Positions 52,608 through 62,409 of a stretch of 64,000 bases of DNA are shown here, one piece after another (the stretch's first letter is position 1; every line of letters begins with the position of its first letter). Origin of the DNA: Christensenella sp. (GTDB taxonomy: Bacteria > Bacillota > Clostridia > Christensenellales > UBA3700). Position numbers and translations under genes: made by a program. Below the pieces are notes generated by a model that had not been told where the DNA came from, ran no database searches, and saw only the letters and a program-made list of their open reading frames with translations. The stretch covers positions 203,804 to 267,803 of the forward strand of contig JALFUR010000004.1 in assembly GCA_022784465.1 (NCBI GenBank). Direction: 5' to 3'.

Positions 52608-53621
52608 ATGAATCGCATTTTTCGCTATGAAATTACAAAAATATATACCAATAAATCAAAAATAATTTTATCTTTTGTGTTTATTTTTCTTATAGTTTTA
52701 TTCTGTATTATTGGGTTTTTTAAGTTGCCAAAATTTGAGACTTCTTTATTGGAAAGAGAAACAATTTTAAAAGGTTATGAGGATACAATAGATCAACTAA
52801 ATGAAGAAATTCAACAATGCAAAGAACGAGGAGATTTCGATTCGGTTTTAGACTTAGAATCAAAGATTGAATATTATAATTATTTTTTGAAAAACAAAGA
52901 GATAGAAGCAGATTATTATATTGACGAGAAAGGGCCTTTTTTTAGCACGATTCGATTTTTTAATCATAATAATTATTCGTCAACAAGCGCTATGCTTTAT
53001 CTTTTAATACCATCATTTTTTATTCAAATTTTTGTTACAATATATCTTATAAATAAAGTTTTTTTAATGGATATCGGCACAGAAATTAAAAACATAATCA
53101 TAGATGATATTAATTTAAAAATGTTGTTTAAAAACAAATTGTTATTTATGAATATATGTATCATTCTATGTTGGTTGCCATTTACAATTATTGGATTATT
53201 GTTAGGATTGTTTAATTTAGATGTTAGAATGATTTTTTTTATTAATAATCAATTATTAGTAAAAAATTCTATTGAAATATTTTTGTGCATACAAACCGGA
53301 TTTTTAACAATTAGCATATTTATTTCATCAATTATTTTCTTGCTTGGAAGTGTACTAAGAAAACAATCTTATACAAATATATATGCATTTTTTATTTTTG
53401 TGTGTATATTTATTATTTCAAAAATGTTATCTTCGATCTTCTTAAAAGATGCTACTCAAGGCGGTTTTAATGATGTTGTGTATTATTTGCCTATATCAAG
53501 TATAATCCAGTCAATATATGGATTTAATTTGCAGTTCATTATAACAATAATTGTTCATTTATTGATTGCATATTTTTTTGTATTTTTAAGTTATAAGCAG
53601 TATATTAAAATAGAGGAATAA
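52608..53621 (+). CDS. ABC-2-type permease (first)
   Basis: Membrane subunit of the transporter: 337 residues, one N-terminal membrane segment (about 20-45), an exterior charged helix (KGYEDTIDQLNEEIQQCKER) and five more hydrophobic segments. ATG 52608 lies one base after the ATPase stop; ATG 52596 is another in-frame option. The second permease overlaps by TAATG and has the same layout, so the two probably form a heterodimer. Confidence 0.82.
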   Translation: MNRIFRYEITKIYTNKSKIILSFVFIFLIVLFCIIGFFKLPKFETSLLERETILKGYEDTIDQLNEEIQQCKERGDFDSVLDLESKIEYYNYFLKNKEIEADYYIDEKGPFFSTIRFFNHNNYSSTSAMLYLLIPSFFIQIFVTIYLINKVFLMDIGTEIKNIIIDDINLKMLFKNKLLFMNICIILCWLPFTIIGLLLGLFNLDVRMIFFINNQLLVKNSIEIFLCIQTGFLTISIFISSIIFLLGSVLRKQSYTNIYAFFIFVCIFIISKMLSSIFLKDATQGGFNDVVYYLPISSIIQSIYGFNLQFIITIIVHLLIAYFFVFLSYKQYIKIEE

Positions 53622-54610
53622 TGAATAGTAAAAAAATTCTTAGATGCGAAGCAGATCGATTTTTTTTAGACAAGAGAATGTCTATTAGTTTTTTTGTTAT
53701 TATTTTATCTTTGTTAATTTTATTTGCTTTATATTCTATTTATACTATTAAGCCATATATTCATAATGATGAAACTGTTGAATACTCTTTATCTGATGCA
53801 AGTAGAGAGTATTTAGAAAATAGATTGAATGAATATAAAAGTATGCTTGATGGAACATATGAAGGGATGAGATTACCAAATGAAACACCAAGTGTGATTA
53901 AATCTAAAATTAATTATTATTCATTTTTATTAGAGAATAACGTTAATCCGGACTGGTTTTATACATATTCAGATAATTTAATTTCAAATTCGAATAATTA
54001 TGGCACTAACGAGATGTTTTTATGGTTCAATATATCGATGTATTTAATGTTTGTCGTAGCTATTTTATTGCCAATTTATTCAATAGGTATAGAAAAGGAA
54101 AAAGATAGAATTAAAAATTTTATGGTAAATAATACATCTATAAAAAACATTCATATAGGTAAATTATCTTTCTACTATATTCTCATGATTGCAATTTGGT
54201 TTATTCAAATGTTAATAGGAATGCTTATGGGTATTTCGACGGCAAGTCAACAAGTGTTGTTGCAATTTGGGTTGCAATATAAAGCAATTAATTGCATTGC
54301 TTGGTATTTGGTTGAAGAAATAATAATTCTTTTTGTCATGTTTTCTATTTATAATTTGTCGTATTTAATGCAAGTAATTGTGAAAAAAATGAAAGTTGCA
54401 ATATTGTTAACAATATTGATACCTATAGTTTTATTAGGCTTATCATATTTGGTAATTTTAATTACCTTTAGTTATATATTAACTGATTTTTTTGCTGAGG
54501 TATTCTTAGTAAGAAGTATTACTGCAGATATTCTTATAATTGTGCCTATAGCAATAATATCTTCAATTATTTATATTTTTGTAATCTTAAAAGCAGACTT
54601 AAAACAATAA
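53621..54610 (+). CDS. ABC-2-type permease (second)
   Basis: Second membrane subunit, 329 residues, with the same plan as its neighbour: a first membrane segment (SFFVIILSLLILFALYSIYT), an exterior helical stretch containing YLENRLNEYKSML and five C-terminal segments. ATG 53621 overlaps the preceding stop codon. Confidence 0.82.
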   Translation: MNSKKILRCEADRFFLDKRMSISFFVIILSLLILFALYSIYTIKPYIHNDETVEYSLSDASREYLENRLNEYKSMLDGTYEGMRLPNETPSVIKSKINYYSFLLENNVNPDWFYTYSDNLISNSNNYGTNEMFLWFNISMYLMFVVAILLPIYSIGIEKEKDRIKNFMVNNTSIKNIHIGKLSFYYILMIAIWFIQMLIGMLMGISTASQQVLLQFGLQYKAINCIAWYLVEEIIILFVMFSIYNLSYLMQVIVKKMKVAILLTILIPIVLLGLSYLVILITFSYILTDFFAEVFLVRSITADILIIVPIAIISSIIYIFVILKADLKQ

Positions 54611-54683
54611 TAAGCATTTGTAGTATTATTTTAGTTATAGACAAAATTATTTATTTATATATAAAAAATGTGCGTAAAAACGT

Positions 54684-54712
54684 TTGTTAAATCAATATTC
54701 ATTTGTTATAAT
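54684..54712 (+). promoter_or_regulatory. Extended -10 promoter of rpsB
   Basis: TTGTTA (54684-54689), a 17-base spacer and TGTTATAAT with TATAAT at 54707-54712. It gives rpsB a leader of about 105 bases. Confidence 0.8.
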
Positions 54713-54740
54713 CCATATAGTCAATATACACCTATAGTTA

Positions 54741-54779
54741 GTTTTTAGCAGTTGCTCAATTGCCGGAGTCGTTAAAAAC
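54741..54779 (+). promoter_or_regulatory. Structured leader of rpsB, possible S2 autoregulatory element
   Basis: GTTTTTAGC (54741-54749) can pair with GTTAAAAAC (54771-54779; one wobble), closing a 21-base loop that contains a GCCGGAG block. No T run follows, so it is not a terminator. Ribosomal-protein leaders often bind their own product; the S2 assignment is inference. Confidence 0.45.
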
Positions 54780-54822
54780 GTAGATTATGGGGAAGAAATA
54801 AAAAACAAAGGAGAATTTAAAA

Positions 54823-55581
54823 ATGGCAGTAGTTGAAATGAAAAGCTTATTGGAAGCTGGTGTTCATTTTGGTCACCAAAAGAAACTTTGGAATCCAAAA
54901 ATGAAAAAGTACATTTACCCAAAGGGTGAAAGAGGAGATATCCATATTATTAACCTTGACGTATCTTTGGGATTAATTGAAAAAGCTTACGAATTTGTAA
55001 GAGAAACAGTTAAAGAAGGAAAATCTATTCTTTTTGTTGGTACAAAGAAACAAGCTCAAGATGCAATTAAAGAAGAAGCTGAAAGATGCGGTATGTATTA
55101 CATGAACCAAAGATGGTTAGGTGGTACATTAACAAACTTCAAAACATTGAGAACAAGAGTAGAAAGATTAGCAAAGATTAATCAACAAGAATTAGCAGGT
55201 GAATTTAATTTATTACCAAAGACAGAAGTTGCTAAGTTAATCAAAGAAAAAGAAAAACTAGAATTAAATCTTGGTGGAATTAAGAACATGACAAATTTAC
55301 CAGGAGCTTTATTCGTAGTAGATTTAAATAAAGAAGATATAGCAATTAAAGAAGCTCACAAATTAAATATTCCAGTTGTTGGATTAGTAGATTCTAACTG
55401 TGATCCAGATTTAGTAGATTACGTTATTCCAGGAAACGATGATGCTATACGTGCTATTAAATTAATTGCTAGCATTATTGCAAACGCTGTTATCGAAGCA
55501 AGAGAAGGAACTTCTTTCCAAGTTGAAGCAACAGCAGAACCTGAAGTTGTAGAAGAAGCTGCAACAGAACCACAAGCATAA
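54823..55581 (+). CDS. rpsB: 30S ribosomal protein S2
   Basis: Structural protein of the small ribosomal subunit. The 252-residue product shows [41 protein letters not shown] and [20 protein letters not shown], followed by an alanine/glutamate-rich tail typical of clostridial S2. AAAGGAG precedes ATG 54823. rpsB-tsf is a near-universal pair. Confidence 0.98.
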   Translation: MAVVEMKSLLEAGVHFGHQKKLWNPKMKKYIYPKGERGDIHIINLDVSLGLIEKAYEFVRETVKEGKSILFVGTKKQAQDAIKEEAERCGMYYMNQRWLGGTLTNFKTLRTRVERLAKINQQELAGEFNLLPKTEVAKLIKEKEKLELNLGGIKNMTNLPGALFVVDLNKEDIAIKEAHKLNIPVVGLVDSNCDPDLVDYVIPGNDDAIRAIKLIASIIANAVIEAREGTSFQVEATAEPEVVEEAATEPQA

Positions 55582-55598
55582 TTACAAGGAGATTGAAA

Positions 55599-56468
55599 AT
55601 GGCTTTTACAAATAAAGATGTTATGGATTTACGTGCAAAAACTGGCGTAGGAATGATGGATTGCAAAAAGGCTCTTATCGAAACAGATGGAGATATGGAA
55701 AAGGCAATTGAATATTTAAGAGAAAAAGGAAAAGCTACTTCTGAAAAGAGAGCAGGAAAGATTGCTTCACAAGGTATTGTTGATACATATATTTCTGGAA
55801 ACGTTGGAGTTATTGTTGAAGTTAACTGTGAATCAGATTTCGTTGCTAGAGGAGCTCAATATAAAGAATATGTTCAAACAGTAGCTAAATATATTGCAGA
55901 GCATGATGTTGCTGATGTTGAATCAGTATCTGCAGCTTTAACAGATGTTACAGCTGAAGCAGTTGCAAAGATTGGTGAAAAGATTTCTATTAGAAGATTT
56001 GATAAATTTGTTTCAAATGGTACAGAAATTAATAGTTATATCCATATGGGTGGCGCTATTGGTGTTTTAGTTGAAACAAAGGGTGCTTCAAGTGAATTAG
56101 CTCATGATATAGCATTACAAATTGCTGCATCTGCTCCAAGATATGTTAACAGCAGTGAAGTTCCAGCTGAAGAAGTTGAAAAAGAAAAGGAAATTTTATT
56201 AGCTCAAGCAATGAATGATGAAAAGAATGCTAATAAACCTCAACAAATTCTTGAAAAGATGATTATGGGTAAAATTGGTAAGTTCTATAAAGAAGTTTGC
56301 TTAGTTGATCAACCATTCGTAAAAGATCCATCTAAGGATATTAAATCAATTTTAGGTGGTGCTCAAGTTATTAAATTTACACGTTTAGTAATGGGCGAAG
56401 GTCTTGAAAAGAAGGAAGAAGATTTGGGAGCTGAAGTTGCTGCTCAAATCGCAAATGCAAAGAAATAA
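55599..56468 (+). CDS. tsf: Elongation factor Ts
   Basis: Nucleotide-exchange factor for EF-Tu. The 289-residue product begins MAFTNKDVMDLRAKTGVGMM (UBA-like domain), has the TDFVAR-like ESDFVARGAQY and FLYIHMGG-like SYIHMGGAIGVLVE segments and a C-terminal dimerisation-type region. ATG 55599 follows AAGGAGA; an in-frame TTG at 55593 is rejected. A terminator hairpin follows before pyrH. Confidence 0.97.
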   Translation: MAFTNKDVMDLRAKTGVGMMDCKKALIETDGDMEKAIEYLREKGKATSEKRAGKIASQGIVDTYISGNVGVIVEVNCESDFVARGAQYKEYVQTVAKYIAEHDVADVESVSAALTDVTAEAVAKIGEKISIRRFDKFVSNGTEINSYIHMGGAIGVLVETKGASSELAHDIALQIAASAPRYVNSSEVPAEEVEKEKEILLAQAMNDEKNANKPQQILEKMIMGKIGKFYKEVCLVDQPFVKDPSKDIKSILGGAQVIKFTRLVMGEGLEKKEEDLGAEVAAQIANAKK

Positions 56469-56474
56469 TTAAAT

Positions 56475-56504
56475 AGGGGAAACCTAAGGGTTTCCCTTTT
56501 TTTT
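56475..56504 (+). terminator. Terminator between tsf and pyrH
   Basis: GGGAAACC (56477-56484) pairs perfectly with GGTTTCCC (56489-56496), loop TAAG, followed by eight T. The pyrH ribosome site AGGAGG starts immediately after, so pyrH depends on readthrough or an unseen promoter. Confidence 0.85.
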
Positions 56505-56513
56505 AGGAGGAGT

Positions 56514-57215
56514 ATGGCTTACAAAAGAGTTTTAATAAAAATTAGTGGAGAAGCGCTTGCAGGTGAAAAGGGTTTTGGATTAGATCAAGCTACTTTAAAG
56601 ATGGTTGCTTCACAAATTAAAACAGTTGTAAATAGCGGCATAGAAGTTGGACTTGTAATTGGTGGAGGAAACTTCTGGAGAGGAAAACAACACGATTCTA
56701 CAATGGATAGATCTGCTGCAGATCATATGGGTATGCTTGCTACAGTTATGAATGCTATTGCTATGCAAGATGCTCTTGAATCAATCGGTGTAGTTACAAG
56801 AGTTCAAACAGCTTTAACTATTACTCGTGTTGCTGAGCCTTATATTTATCGTAAAGCTATAAGACATTTTGAAAAAGGTAGAGTTGTCATCTTTGGTGCT
56901 GGTACAGGAAATCCATTCTTTAGTACAGATACAGCAGCTTCTTTAAAAGCAGCTGAAATTCATGCTGATGCTTTATTATTAGCAAAAAATATAGATGGAG
57001 TATATAGTTCAGATCCAAAGAAAGATCCTAATGCAATCAAATATGATGAAATTTCATGTAAAGAAGTTATAGCAAAAGGACTTCAAGCAATGGATACTAC
57101 AGCTATTGCAATGTGCATGGAAAACAATATTCCAATTGTTGCTTTTGGCCTTAAGGATAAAGACAGTATCATTAAAGCAGCTAAAGGCGAAAAGATTGGT
57201 ACATTGATTAAATAG
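56514..57215 (+). CDS. pyrH: UMP kinase
   Basis: Amino-acid-kinase-fold enzyme that phosphorylates UMP to UDP. The 233-residue product has [38 protein letters not shown] and [16 protein letters not shown], all family signatures. Its place after tsf is conserved, but the usual partner frr is displaced by an inserted lipoprotein gene. Confidence 0.97.
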   Translation: MAYKRVLIKISGEALAGEKGFGLDQATLKMVASQIKTVVNSGIEVGLVIGGGNFWRGKQHDSTMDRSAADHMGMLATVMNAIAMQDALESIGVVTRVQTALTITRVAEPYIYRKAIRHFEKGRVVIFGAGTGNPFFSTDTAASLKAAEIHADALLLAKNIDGVYSSDPKKDPNAIKYDEISCKEVIAKGLQAMDTTAIAMCMENNIPIVAFGLKDKDSIIKAAKGEKIGTLIK

Positions 57216-57238
57216 TTAACAAAGATAAAGAGGATTTC

Positions 57239-58849
57239 ATGAACAAAAAATATAGTATATTTCTAATATTTGTTTTATTTACTATATTAATAGTGTTATT
57301 TTGTTCATGCTCAGACAAAGAATCAAATGCTGAAGGTATAGTTGAAATCTCTGTTAAATTCTATATAGGAGATGAACTATACCAAGAAAGTACTTATAAA
57401 ACAGGAGATTTAATTTATGCTCCTGATATTAAAGAATATAATGGTTATACTATTAGCTATTGGGCTATAGGAAACGGATGGGTTTTCATGCCATATACTG
57501 CTGGCACAGAAGACATTGTATTTAAAGCAGTAACTTATAAAGAAGTTCCTATCACTTATTATTCAGATTCTGAGGTATTTTATTCGGGAGTTAGTTTGCC
57601 TGGAGAAAAAATTTATGCTCCATTTGAAGTTCCTGTAAAAGAAGGATATACTTTCCAATATTGGACAATCAATAATGAGAAAGCATCATTTCCATATAAA
57701 ATTTCAGATACAGATAAATCATATGTGTTTAATGCATATTTTATAAAAAATGTTGATGTTAAATTTTATGTTGATGATTATTTATATGAAACAAAGAATA
57801 TCCCATATGCGTCTACTGTATCTTCGCCAAGTGCGCCAACAAAAGAAAAATATAATTTTATTTGCTGGAAAGATGAAGAAGGTAATATTTTAGATAATTC
57901 TAAACAAATTACATCAAGTGAATCGTATTATGCAGTTTTTGAACAAGTAATGTACGAAGTAAATTATTACATAGAAGGAACATTATATCAAAAACTTATT
58001 GTTGAAAGTTATGCTCCTAATATATATTATCCAAATGCTGAATATTTTTACGGCTGGTATAAGGACTCATCATTTAAAACGAAATTTGATTTTTCTACTA
58101 AAATAACATCAAATATTAATTTGTATGGTAAAACAGTAAGTGATAATTTCCAAGTTTTATATAATCAATTTGGATCATCTAGTTATATATCTATTTCAGA
58201 TGAAAAAATAGCTGATTTTGATAATAATTATAGTTTTGATAATTATAAAAATATTATGACTCTTGCATTAAATAAATATGATAAATCTGCGATTGTTTCA
58301 TATAAATTCCAAAGAGCAAATAAAAAATATATAATTATTTCTTATGATGTAATAAATGGTTTAATTAAAGCGACATATGGTTCTACAATCGATGAAGGGG
58401 CATATTCTTATGTTGAACTATCAGTATCACAATATAAATATGCAGATTTGAATTTTTCTTCATATTCAGTAATTAATTATAACGAAGGATCTTTTGTTAC
58501 TGATTTAACTGGCTTATCATTGCAAATTGCAGAAATTGCATATAATGAAATTCATGGAAAATATAAAGAGTACATTGCTGGATTTGATAATACTATAACA
58601 TACGATGAAATCCCATCATTCACTCCATCTTGTACAATAAATAACGAAAATGGTGTTATTAGTATTAGTTCAAATGTTAATGCTTTTTCTGTTAAAATAT
58701 CAGCTAATAATAATGTTGTTGCTTATTCAACAAATGTTAAAGAAGTTAAATATAATTCTAAAGCGGATACAACATATGATGTAGTAGTAAAATTTGTTTA
58801 TACAGTTAATTCTAAACAATATATGTGTATTCTTTCTAAAACAATATAA
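57239..58849 (+). CDS. InlB-repeat lipoprotein
   Basis: The 536-residue chain has a signal peptide with a cysteine-rich lipobox (LFCSC, lipidated residue about 22-24), then at least three beta repeats of the InlB/Listeria-Bacteroides type (about 35-290; pattern G.TI..W..., YAPFEVPVKEGYTFQYWT) and a C-terminal region of unclear fold. It is anchored outside the membrane, function unknown. It lies between pyrH and frr, which are normally adjacent, with AAAGAGG before ATG. Base and codon use look like those of its neighbours. Confidence 0.75.
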   Translation: MNKKYSIFLIFVLFTILIVLFCSCSDKESNAEGIVEISVKFYIGDELYQESTYKTGDLIYAPDIKEYNGYTISYWAIGNGWVFMPYTAGTEDIVFKAVTYKEVPITYYSDSEVFYSGVSLPGEKIYAPFEVPVKEGYTFQYWTINNEKASFPYKISDTDKSYVFNAYFIKNVDVKFYVDDYLYETKNIPYASTVSSPSAPTKEKYNFICWKDEEGNILDNSKQITSSESYYAVFEQVMYEVNYYIEGTLYQKLIVESYAPNIYYPNAEYFYGWYKDSSFKTKFDFSTKITSNINLYGKTVSDNFQVLYNQFGSSSYISISDEKIADFDNNYSFDNYKNIMTLALNKYDKSAIVSYKFQRANKKYIIISYDVINGLIKATYGSTIDEGAYSYVELSVSQYKYADLNFSSYSVINYNEGSFVTDLTGLSLQIAEIAYNEIHGKYKEYIAGFDNTITYDEIPSFTPSCTINNENGVISISSNVNAFSVKISANNNVVAYSTNVKEVKYNSKADTTYDVVVKFVYTVNSKQYMCILSKTI

Positions 58850-58919
58850 CTGTTTATTTTTTTTATTAAAAACACAAAATAATTAAGATTTTACGCTGTT
58901 TTATTAATATATTAATTTA

Positions 58920-58948
58920 TTGAAATAAATTATATGATATGTTAAACT
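58920..58948 (+). promoter_or_regulatory. Promoter of frr
   Basis: TTGAAA (58920-58925), a 17-base spacer and TAAACT (58943-58948) preceded by TG one base upstream (extended -10). Confidence 0.6.
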
Positions 58949-58976
58949 TAATGTAGCAATTTAAAAGGAGATTTTT

Positions 58977-59549
58977 ATGCTAGATAGTATTGAAGTATTG
59001 GAAGTATTTGACGAATACGATGAAAAACTTAAAAAGGGTTTAGATAGTTTAAAATATGAGTTTTCTACTTTAAAAGCAGGAAGAGCAAATCCTCATATTC
59101 TAGATAAAGTTGTTGTAGATTATTATGGAGCTCCAACTCCATTAAAACAAATGGGAAATATTCAAGTTCCTGAAGCTAGAATGATTTTAATAACAGTTTG
59201 GGATCAAAGCGCATTAAAAGATGTTGAAAAAGCTATTTTAGCTGCAAATATTGGAATTACACCAACTAATGATGGAAAATGCATTAGATTAATTTTCCCA
59301 GAGCTTACTCAAGAAAGAAGAAAAGAACTTGCAAAACAAATAAAAGCATTGTCTGAACAAATTAAAATCCAATTGAGAAATGCTAGACGTGATGCAAACG
59401 ATTCTTTAAAGAAATTAAAGAAAGATAATATTATTTCTGAAGATGAGCAAGCTACACTAGAAAAAGATGTTGATAAAAATCTTTCACAAATTATTGAAAC
59501 TGTAGATAAGCTTACAAAAGAAAAAGAAGAAGAAGTAATGAGCGTATAA
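58977..59549 (+). CDS. frr: Ribosome recycling factor
   Basis: Splits post-termination ribosomes together with EF-G. The 190-residue product has LKAGRANPHILDKVVVDYYG, TPLKQMGNIQVPE, PTNDGKCIRLIFPELTQERR and the helical KQIKALSEQIKIQLRNARRD segment, all typical. AAAAGGAG precedes ATG 58977, and the gene has its own promoter. A 57-residue ORF overlaps its stop codon by TAATG. Confidence 0.97.
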   Translation: MLDSIEVLEVFDEYDEKLKKGLDSLKYEFSTLKAGRANPHILDKVVVDYYGAPTPLKQMGNIQVPEARMILITVWDQSALKDVEKAILAANIGITPTNDGKCIRLIFPELTQERRKELAKQIKALSEQIKIQLRNARRDANDSLKKLKKDNIISEDEQATLEKDVDKNLSQIIETVDKLTKEKEEEVMSV

Positions 59550-59722
59550 TGATAGGAAAAACATTAGAAGAGGCATTATTACTTTTAAAAGATAAAAAAG
59601 TGGAAATAATTTATAATACTTCAAACAAGCTGGCAGATTATGACGCTCAGCTTGTTGTTGGTTATAGAGAAGAAAAAGATAAAGTATATTTAATCGTCTC
59701 AAATTTTAAATTAGAGGTTTAA
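59549..59722 (+). CDS. Small ORF between frr and uppS
   Basis: A 57-residue ORF that starts at ATG 59549 in a TAATG overlap with frr and ends one base before the uppS GTG. The product begins MIGKTLEEALLLLKDKKVEI, alternates with strand-like segments (AQLVVGYREE, VYLIVSNFKLEV) and has a mixed alpha/beta pattern loosely like a PASTA or small regulatory domain. Tight packing between two coupled genes and the lack of an alternative explanation for the space argue that it is translated. No function is assigned. Confidence 0.6.
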   Translation: MIGKTLEEALLLLKDKKVEIIYNTSNKLADYDAQLVVGYREEKDKVYLIVSNFKLEV

Positions 59723-59723
59723 A

Positions 59724-60416
59724 GTGGAAGATAAATTAAAAATTCCTAGACATATAGCATTTATTATGGATGGCAATGGAAGATGGGCAAAAAAAAGAGG
59801 TTTGCCTAGAAAATTTGGTCACAAAGAAGGTGCTAAAGTTTTAAGAATGATTGTTGAGGAATGTAAAAATGCAGGAGTAGAATATTGCAGTTTTTATGCT
59901 TTTTCTACTGAAAACTGGAAACGCTCTCAAGATGAAATTGATTCAATTTTTGATTTAATAAAAAAATTTGCAGACGAAGAATTAGATAAATATGCAGATG
60001 CTGGATATAAAGTTAAATGCATGGGAGATATTTCTGTTTTACCAGAGGAAACAAGAAATTCTTTAATTAAAATTGTTGAAAAATCTAAAAACAACAATAA
60101 AATGATAGTTAATCTTGGAATTAATTATGGTGGTAGAGCAGAAATTGTAAATGCGGTAAATTATATTTTATCTCAAGGTTTAAATAAAATAGATGAACAA
60201 ATGTTGTCTGATTGTATGTATACATGCAACATGCCAGATCCTGATGTTATTGTAAGAACTTCCGGAGAGAAAAGATTGTCTAATTTTATGCTTTGGCAAT
60301 CAGCATATAGTGAGCTTATATTTATAGACGACCTATGGCCAGATCTTAAAAAAGAAACGTTATATAAAATTTTTGAAGAATATTCAAAGCGAAATCGTCG
60401 TTTTGGAAAGGAATAA
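59724..60416 (+). CDS. uppS: Isoprenyl transferase (undecaprenyl diphosphate synthase)
   Basis: cis-Prenyltransferase making the undecaprenyl carrier for cell-wall synthesis. The 230-residue product shows HIAFIMDGNGRWAKKRGL (catalytic D16), FGHKEGAKV, FYAFSTENWKRS and the C-terminal RTSGEKRLSNFMLWQSAYSE. The start is GTG 59724, with GAGGT six bases before. It opens the uppS-cdsA-dxr-rseP-ispG run that is standard in Bacillota. Confidence 0.96.
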   Translation: MEDKLKIPRHIAFIMDGNGRWAKKRGLPRKFGHKEGAKVLRMIVEECKNAGVEYCSFYAFSTENWKRSQDEIDSIFDLIKKFADEELDKYADAGYKVKCMGDISVLPEETRNSLIKIVEKSKNNNKMIVNLGINYGGRAEIVNAVNYILSQGLNKIDEQMLSDCMYTCNMPDPDVIVRTSGEKRLSNFMLWQSAYSELIFIDDLWPDLKKETLYKIFEEYSKRNRRFGKE

Positions 60417-60419
60417 TAT

Positions 60420-61277
60420 ATGTTAAAAAGAACATTAACTGCTGTTGGAATTTTAGCAATTGTATTTGGTTTTGTTTTAGGTTTACGCCAAATACATGTT
60501 GCTTTTGTATTTGGACTTATACTTGTTATTTCAGTAATAGGAACATATGAAATGTGTAAATGCTTAAAAGCAACAAATGAATATAATCCAATGATGATTG
60601 TAAATTTAATTGCATCTGTTGCTATAAGCGTATTTACATATTTTTTCGATTATCAAGGATTAGTACTATCTACATTGATATTTATAATTATAATGTTGTC
60701 TATATTTACATTTGATCATAAGTATGAATTAAAAGATGTATTTGCATCAATTTTTGTATTATTCTATCCAATTATTCCAATTGCTTTATTTATTCATATA
60801 AATAACTTGGCGGTTGGTTTATATGCTATGCTTTTGACAATCTTTGTTCCTGCAATGACTGATACAATGGCATATTTTACAGGATTTTTAATTGGTGGTA
60901 AAAAACTATGCCCAACAATTAGTCCTAAAAAAACTGTTGCTGGAGCGATAGGTGGTGTATTTGGCGGAATTATAGGAGCATTATTAATTTGGTTATTATT
61001 CGATGTAGTAGGATTATTTAATTCATTTAATAATGTTGTAGCTGTATCTATACATGAAACACAATGGATAGCAATACTTATTTATATTGCTTTAGGTGCA
61101 ATTTCAGCACCAATATGTGAAATAGGAGATTTAATTGCTTCTTGGATTAAAAGAAAAGCAGGAATTAAAGATTATGGCAATCTATTCCCAGGCCATGGTG
61201 GCGTTATGGATAGAATAGATAGTATTATTGTCATGATTCCAATAACATTAATTTTTATCTCAATTTTAGGATTGTAA
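60420..61277 (+). CDS. cdsA: Phosphatidate cytidylyltransferase
   Basis: Membrane enzyme making CDP-diacylglycerol from CTP and phosphatidic acid. The 285-residue product has about eight membrane segments, the PTISPKKTVAGAIGGVFGG segment and the C-terminal signature (SWIKRKAGIKDYGNLFPGHG, then GVMDRIDS). It lies three bases after uppS. Confidence 0.95.
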   Translation: MLKRTLTAVGILAIVFGFVLGLRQIHVAFVFGLILVISVIGTYEMCKCLKATNEYNPMMIVNLIASVAISVFTYFFDYQGLVLSTLIFIIIMLSIFTFDHKYELKDVFASIFVLFYPIIPIALFIHINNLAVGLYAMLLTIFVPAMTDTMAYFTGFLIGGKKLCPTISPKKTVAGAIGGVFGGIIGALLIWLLFDVVGLFNSFNNVVAVSIHETQWIAILIYIALGAISAPICEIGDLIASWIKRKAGIKDYGNLFPGHGGVMDRIDSIIVMIPITLIFISILGL

Positions 61278-61278
61278 T

Positions 61279-62409
61279 ATGAAAAAGAAAGTAATAATAT
61301 TAGGCTCAACTGGATCAATAGGAACTCAAACTTTAGATGTTATAAGACAATATAAAGATCAATTTGAAGTTGTAGGACTTGCATGTAATTCTAATGTTCT
61401 GCTTTTATCTAGACAAATTAAAGAATTTAATCCTAAGTTTGTCGCTGTTGCTGATGAAAAAGCAGCTGAAAAAATTAATCCTTCTGGTTTTACTTTATTT
61501 AAGGGCGATATGGCAATAATTAGTATGTGTACTATTAAATGTGACATACTTGTAAATGCACTAGTTGGCATAGAAGGATTATCTCCAACAATTACAGCCT
61601 TAAAGTTTGGAACTAATATAGCGCTTGCAAATAAAGAAACTCTTGTAACAGGTGGAGAACTTGTAATGAAACTTGCAAAAGATAATAATTTATCTATTCT
61701 ACCTGTAGATAGTGAACATTCTGCAATATGGCAATGTTTAGATTTTAATGTTGATAAAAAAATAAATAAAATTATCCTAACAGCATCTGGCGGTGCATTT
61801 AGAGGAAAAACAAAAGAAGAGATTGCAAATCTTAAAGCTAAAGATGCGCTACTTCATCCTACTTGGAATATGGGTGATAAAGTAACAATAGATAGCGCAA
61901 CACTAATGAATAAAGGATTAGAAGTTATTGAAGCAATGCATTTATTTAATGTAAAGCCAGAAAATATCGATATTGTTATTCATAAAGAAAGTGTAATTCA
62001 TAGTATGATTCAATATGATGATGGCTCAATAATTGCTCAAATGTCATATCCGGATATGAAACTTCCAATTCAAGTTGCACTAAATTATCCAAATAGAGGA
62101 GATCATTTATTTTCTCCACTTTCATTTAATAATTTGCAGCTTAATTTTGCCTCTTGCGATTATGATACTTTCCCATGCTTGAAAATCGCTTTAGATGTTG
62201 CTAAACAAGGTGGATTATATCCAACAATTATGAATGCGGCTAATGAAGAATTGGTAAAGTTGTATCTACAAGATAAAATAAAATTTTACGATATATCATA
62301 TCATATATCAAAAGCATTAGAAAAATTTGAGACAAGTGATAAGTTAAGCTTGTTTAATATTCAAAGAATTGACTATGACGTAAGGGAGTATATAAAAAAG
62401 ACAATATGA
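61279..62409 (+). CDS. dxr: 1-deoxy-D-xylulose 5-phosphate reductoisomerase
   Basis: Second enzyme of the MEP isoprenoid pathway, NADPH-dependent, fosmidomycin target. The 376-residue product has the NADPH fold GSTGSIGTQTLDV, NALVGIEGL, ANKETLVTGG, the metal-site PVDSEHSAIWQCL and TASGGAFRGK, then HPTWNMGDKVTIDSATLMNK. Together with ispG it shows that isoprenoids are made by the MEP route. It starts one base after cdsA. Confidence 0.97.
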   Translation: MKKKVIILGSTGSIGTQTLDVIRQYKDQFEVVGLACNSNVLLLSRQIKEFNPKFVAVADEKAAEKINPSGFTLFKGDMAIISMCTIKCDILVNALVGIEGLSPTITALKFGTNIALANKETLVTGGELVMKLAKDNNLSILPVDSEHSAIWQCLDFNVDKKINKIILTASGGAFRGKTKEEIANLKAKDALLHPTWNMGDKVTIDSATLMNKGLEVIEAMHLFNVKPENIDIVIHKESVIHSMIQYDDGSIIAQMSYPDMKLPIQVALNYPNRGDHLFSPLSFNNLQLNFASCDYDTFPCLKIALDVAKQGGLYPTIMNAANEELVKLYLQDKIKFYDISYHISKALEKFETSDKLSLFNIQRIDYDVREYIKKTI

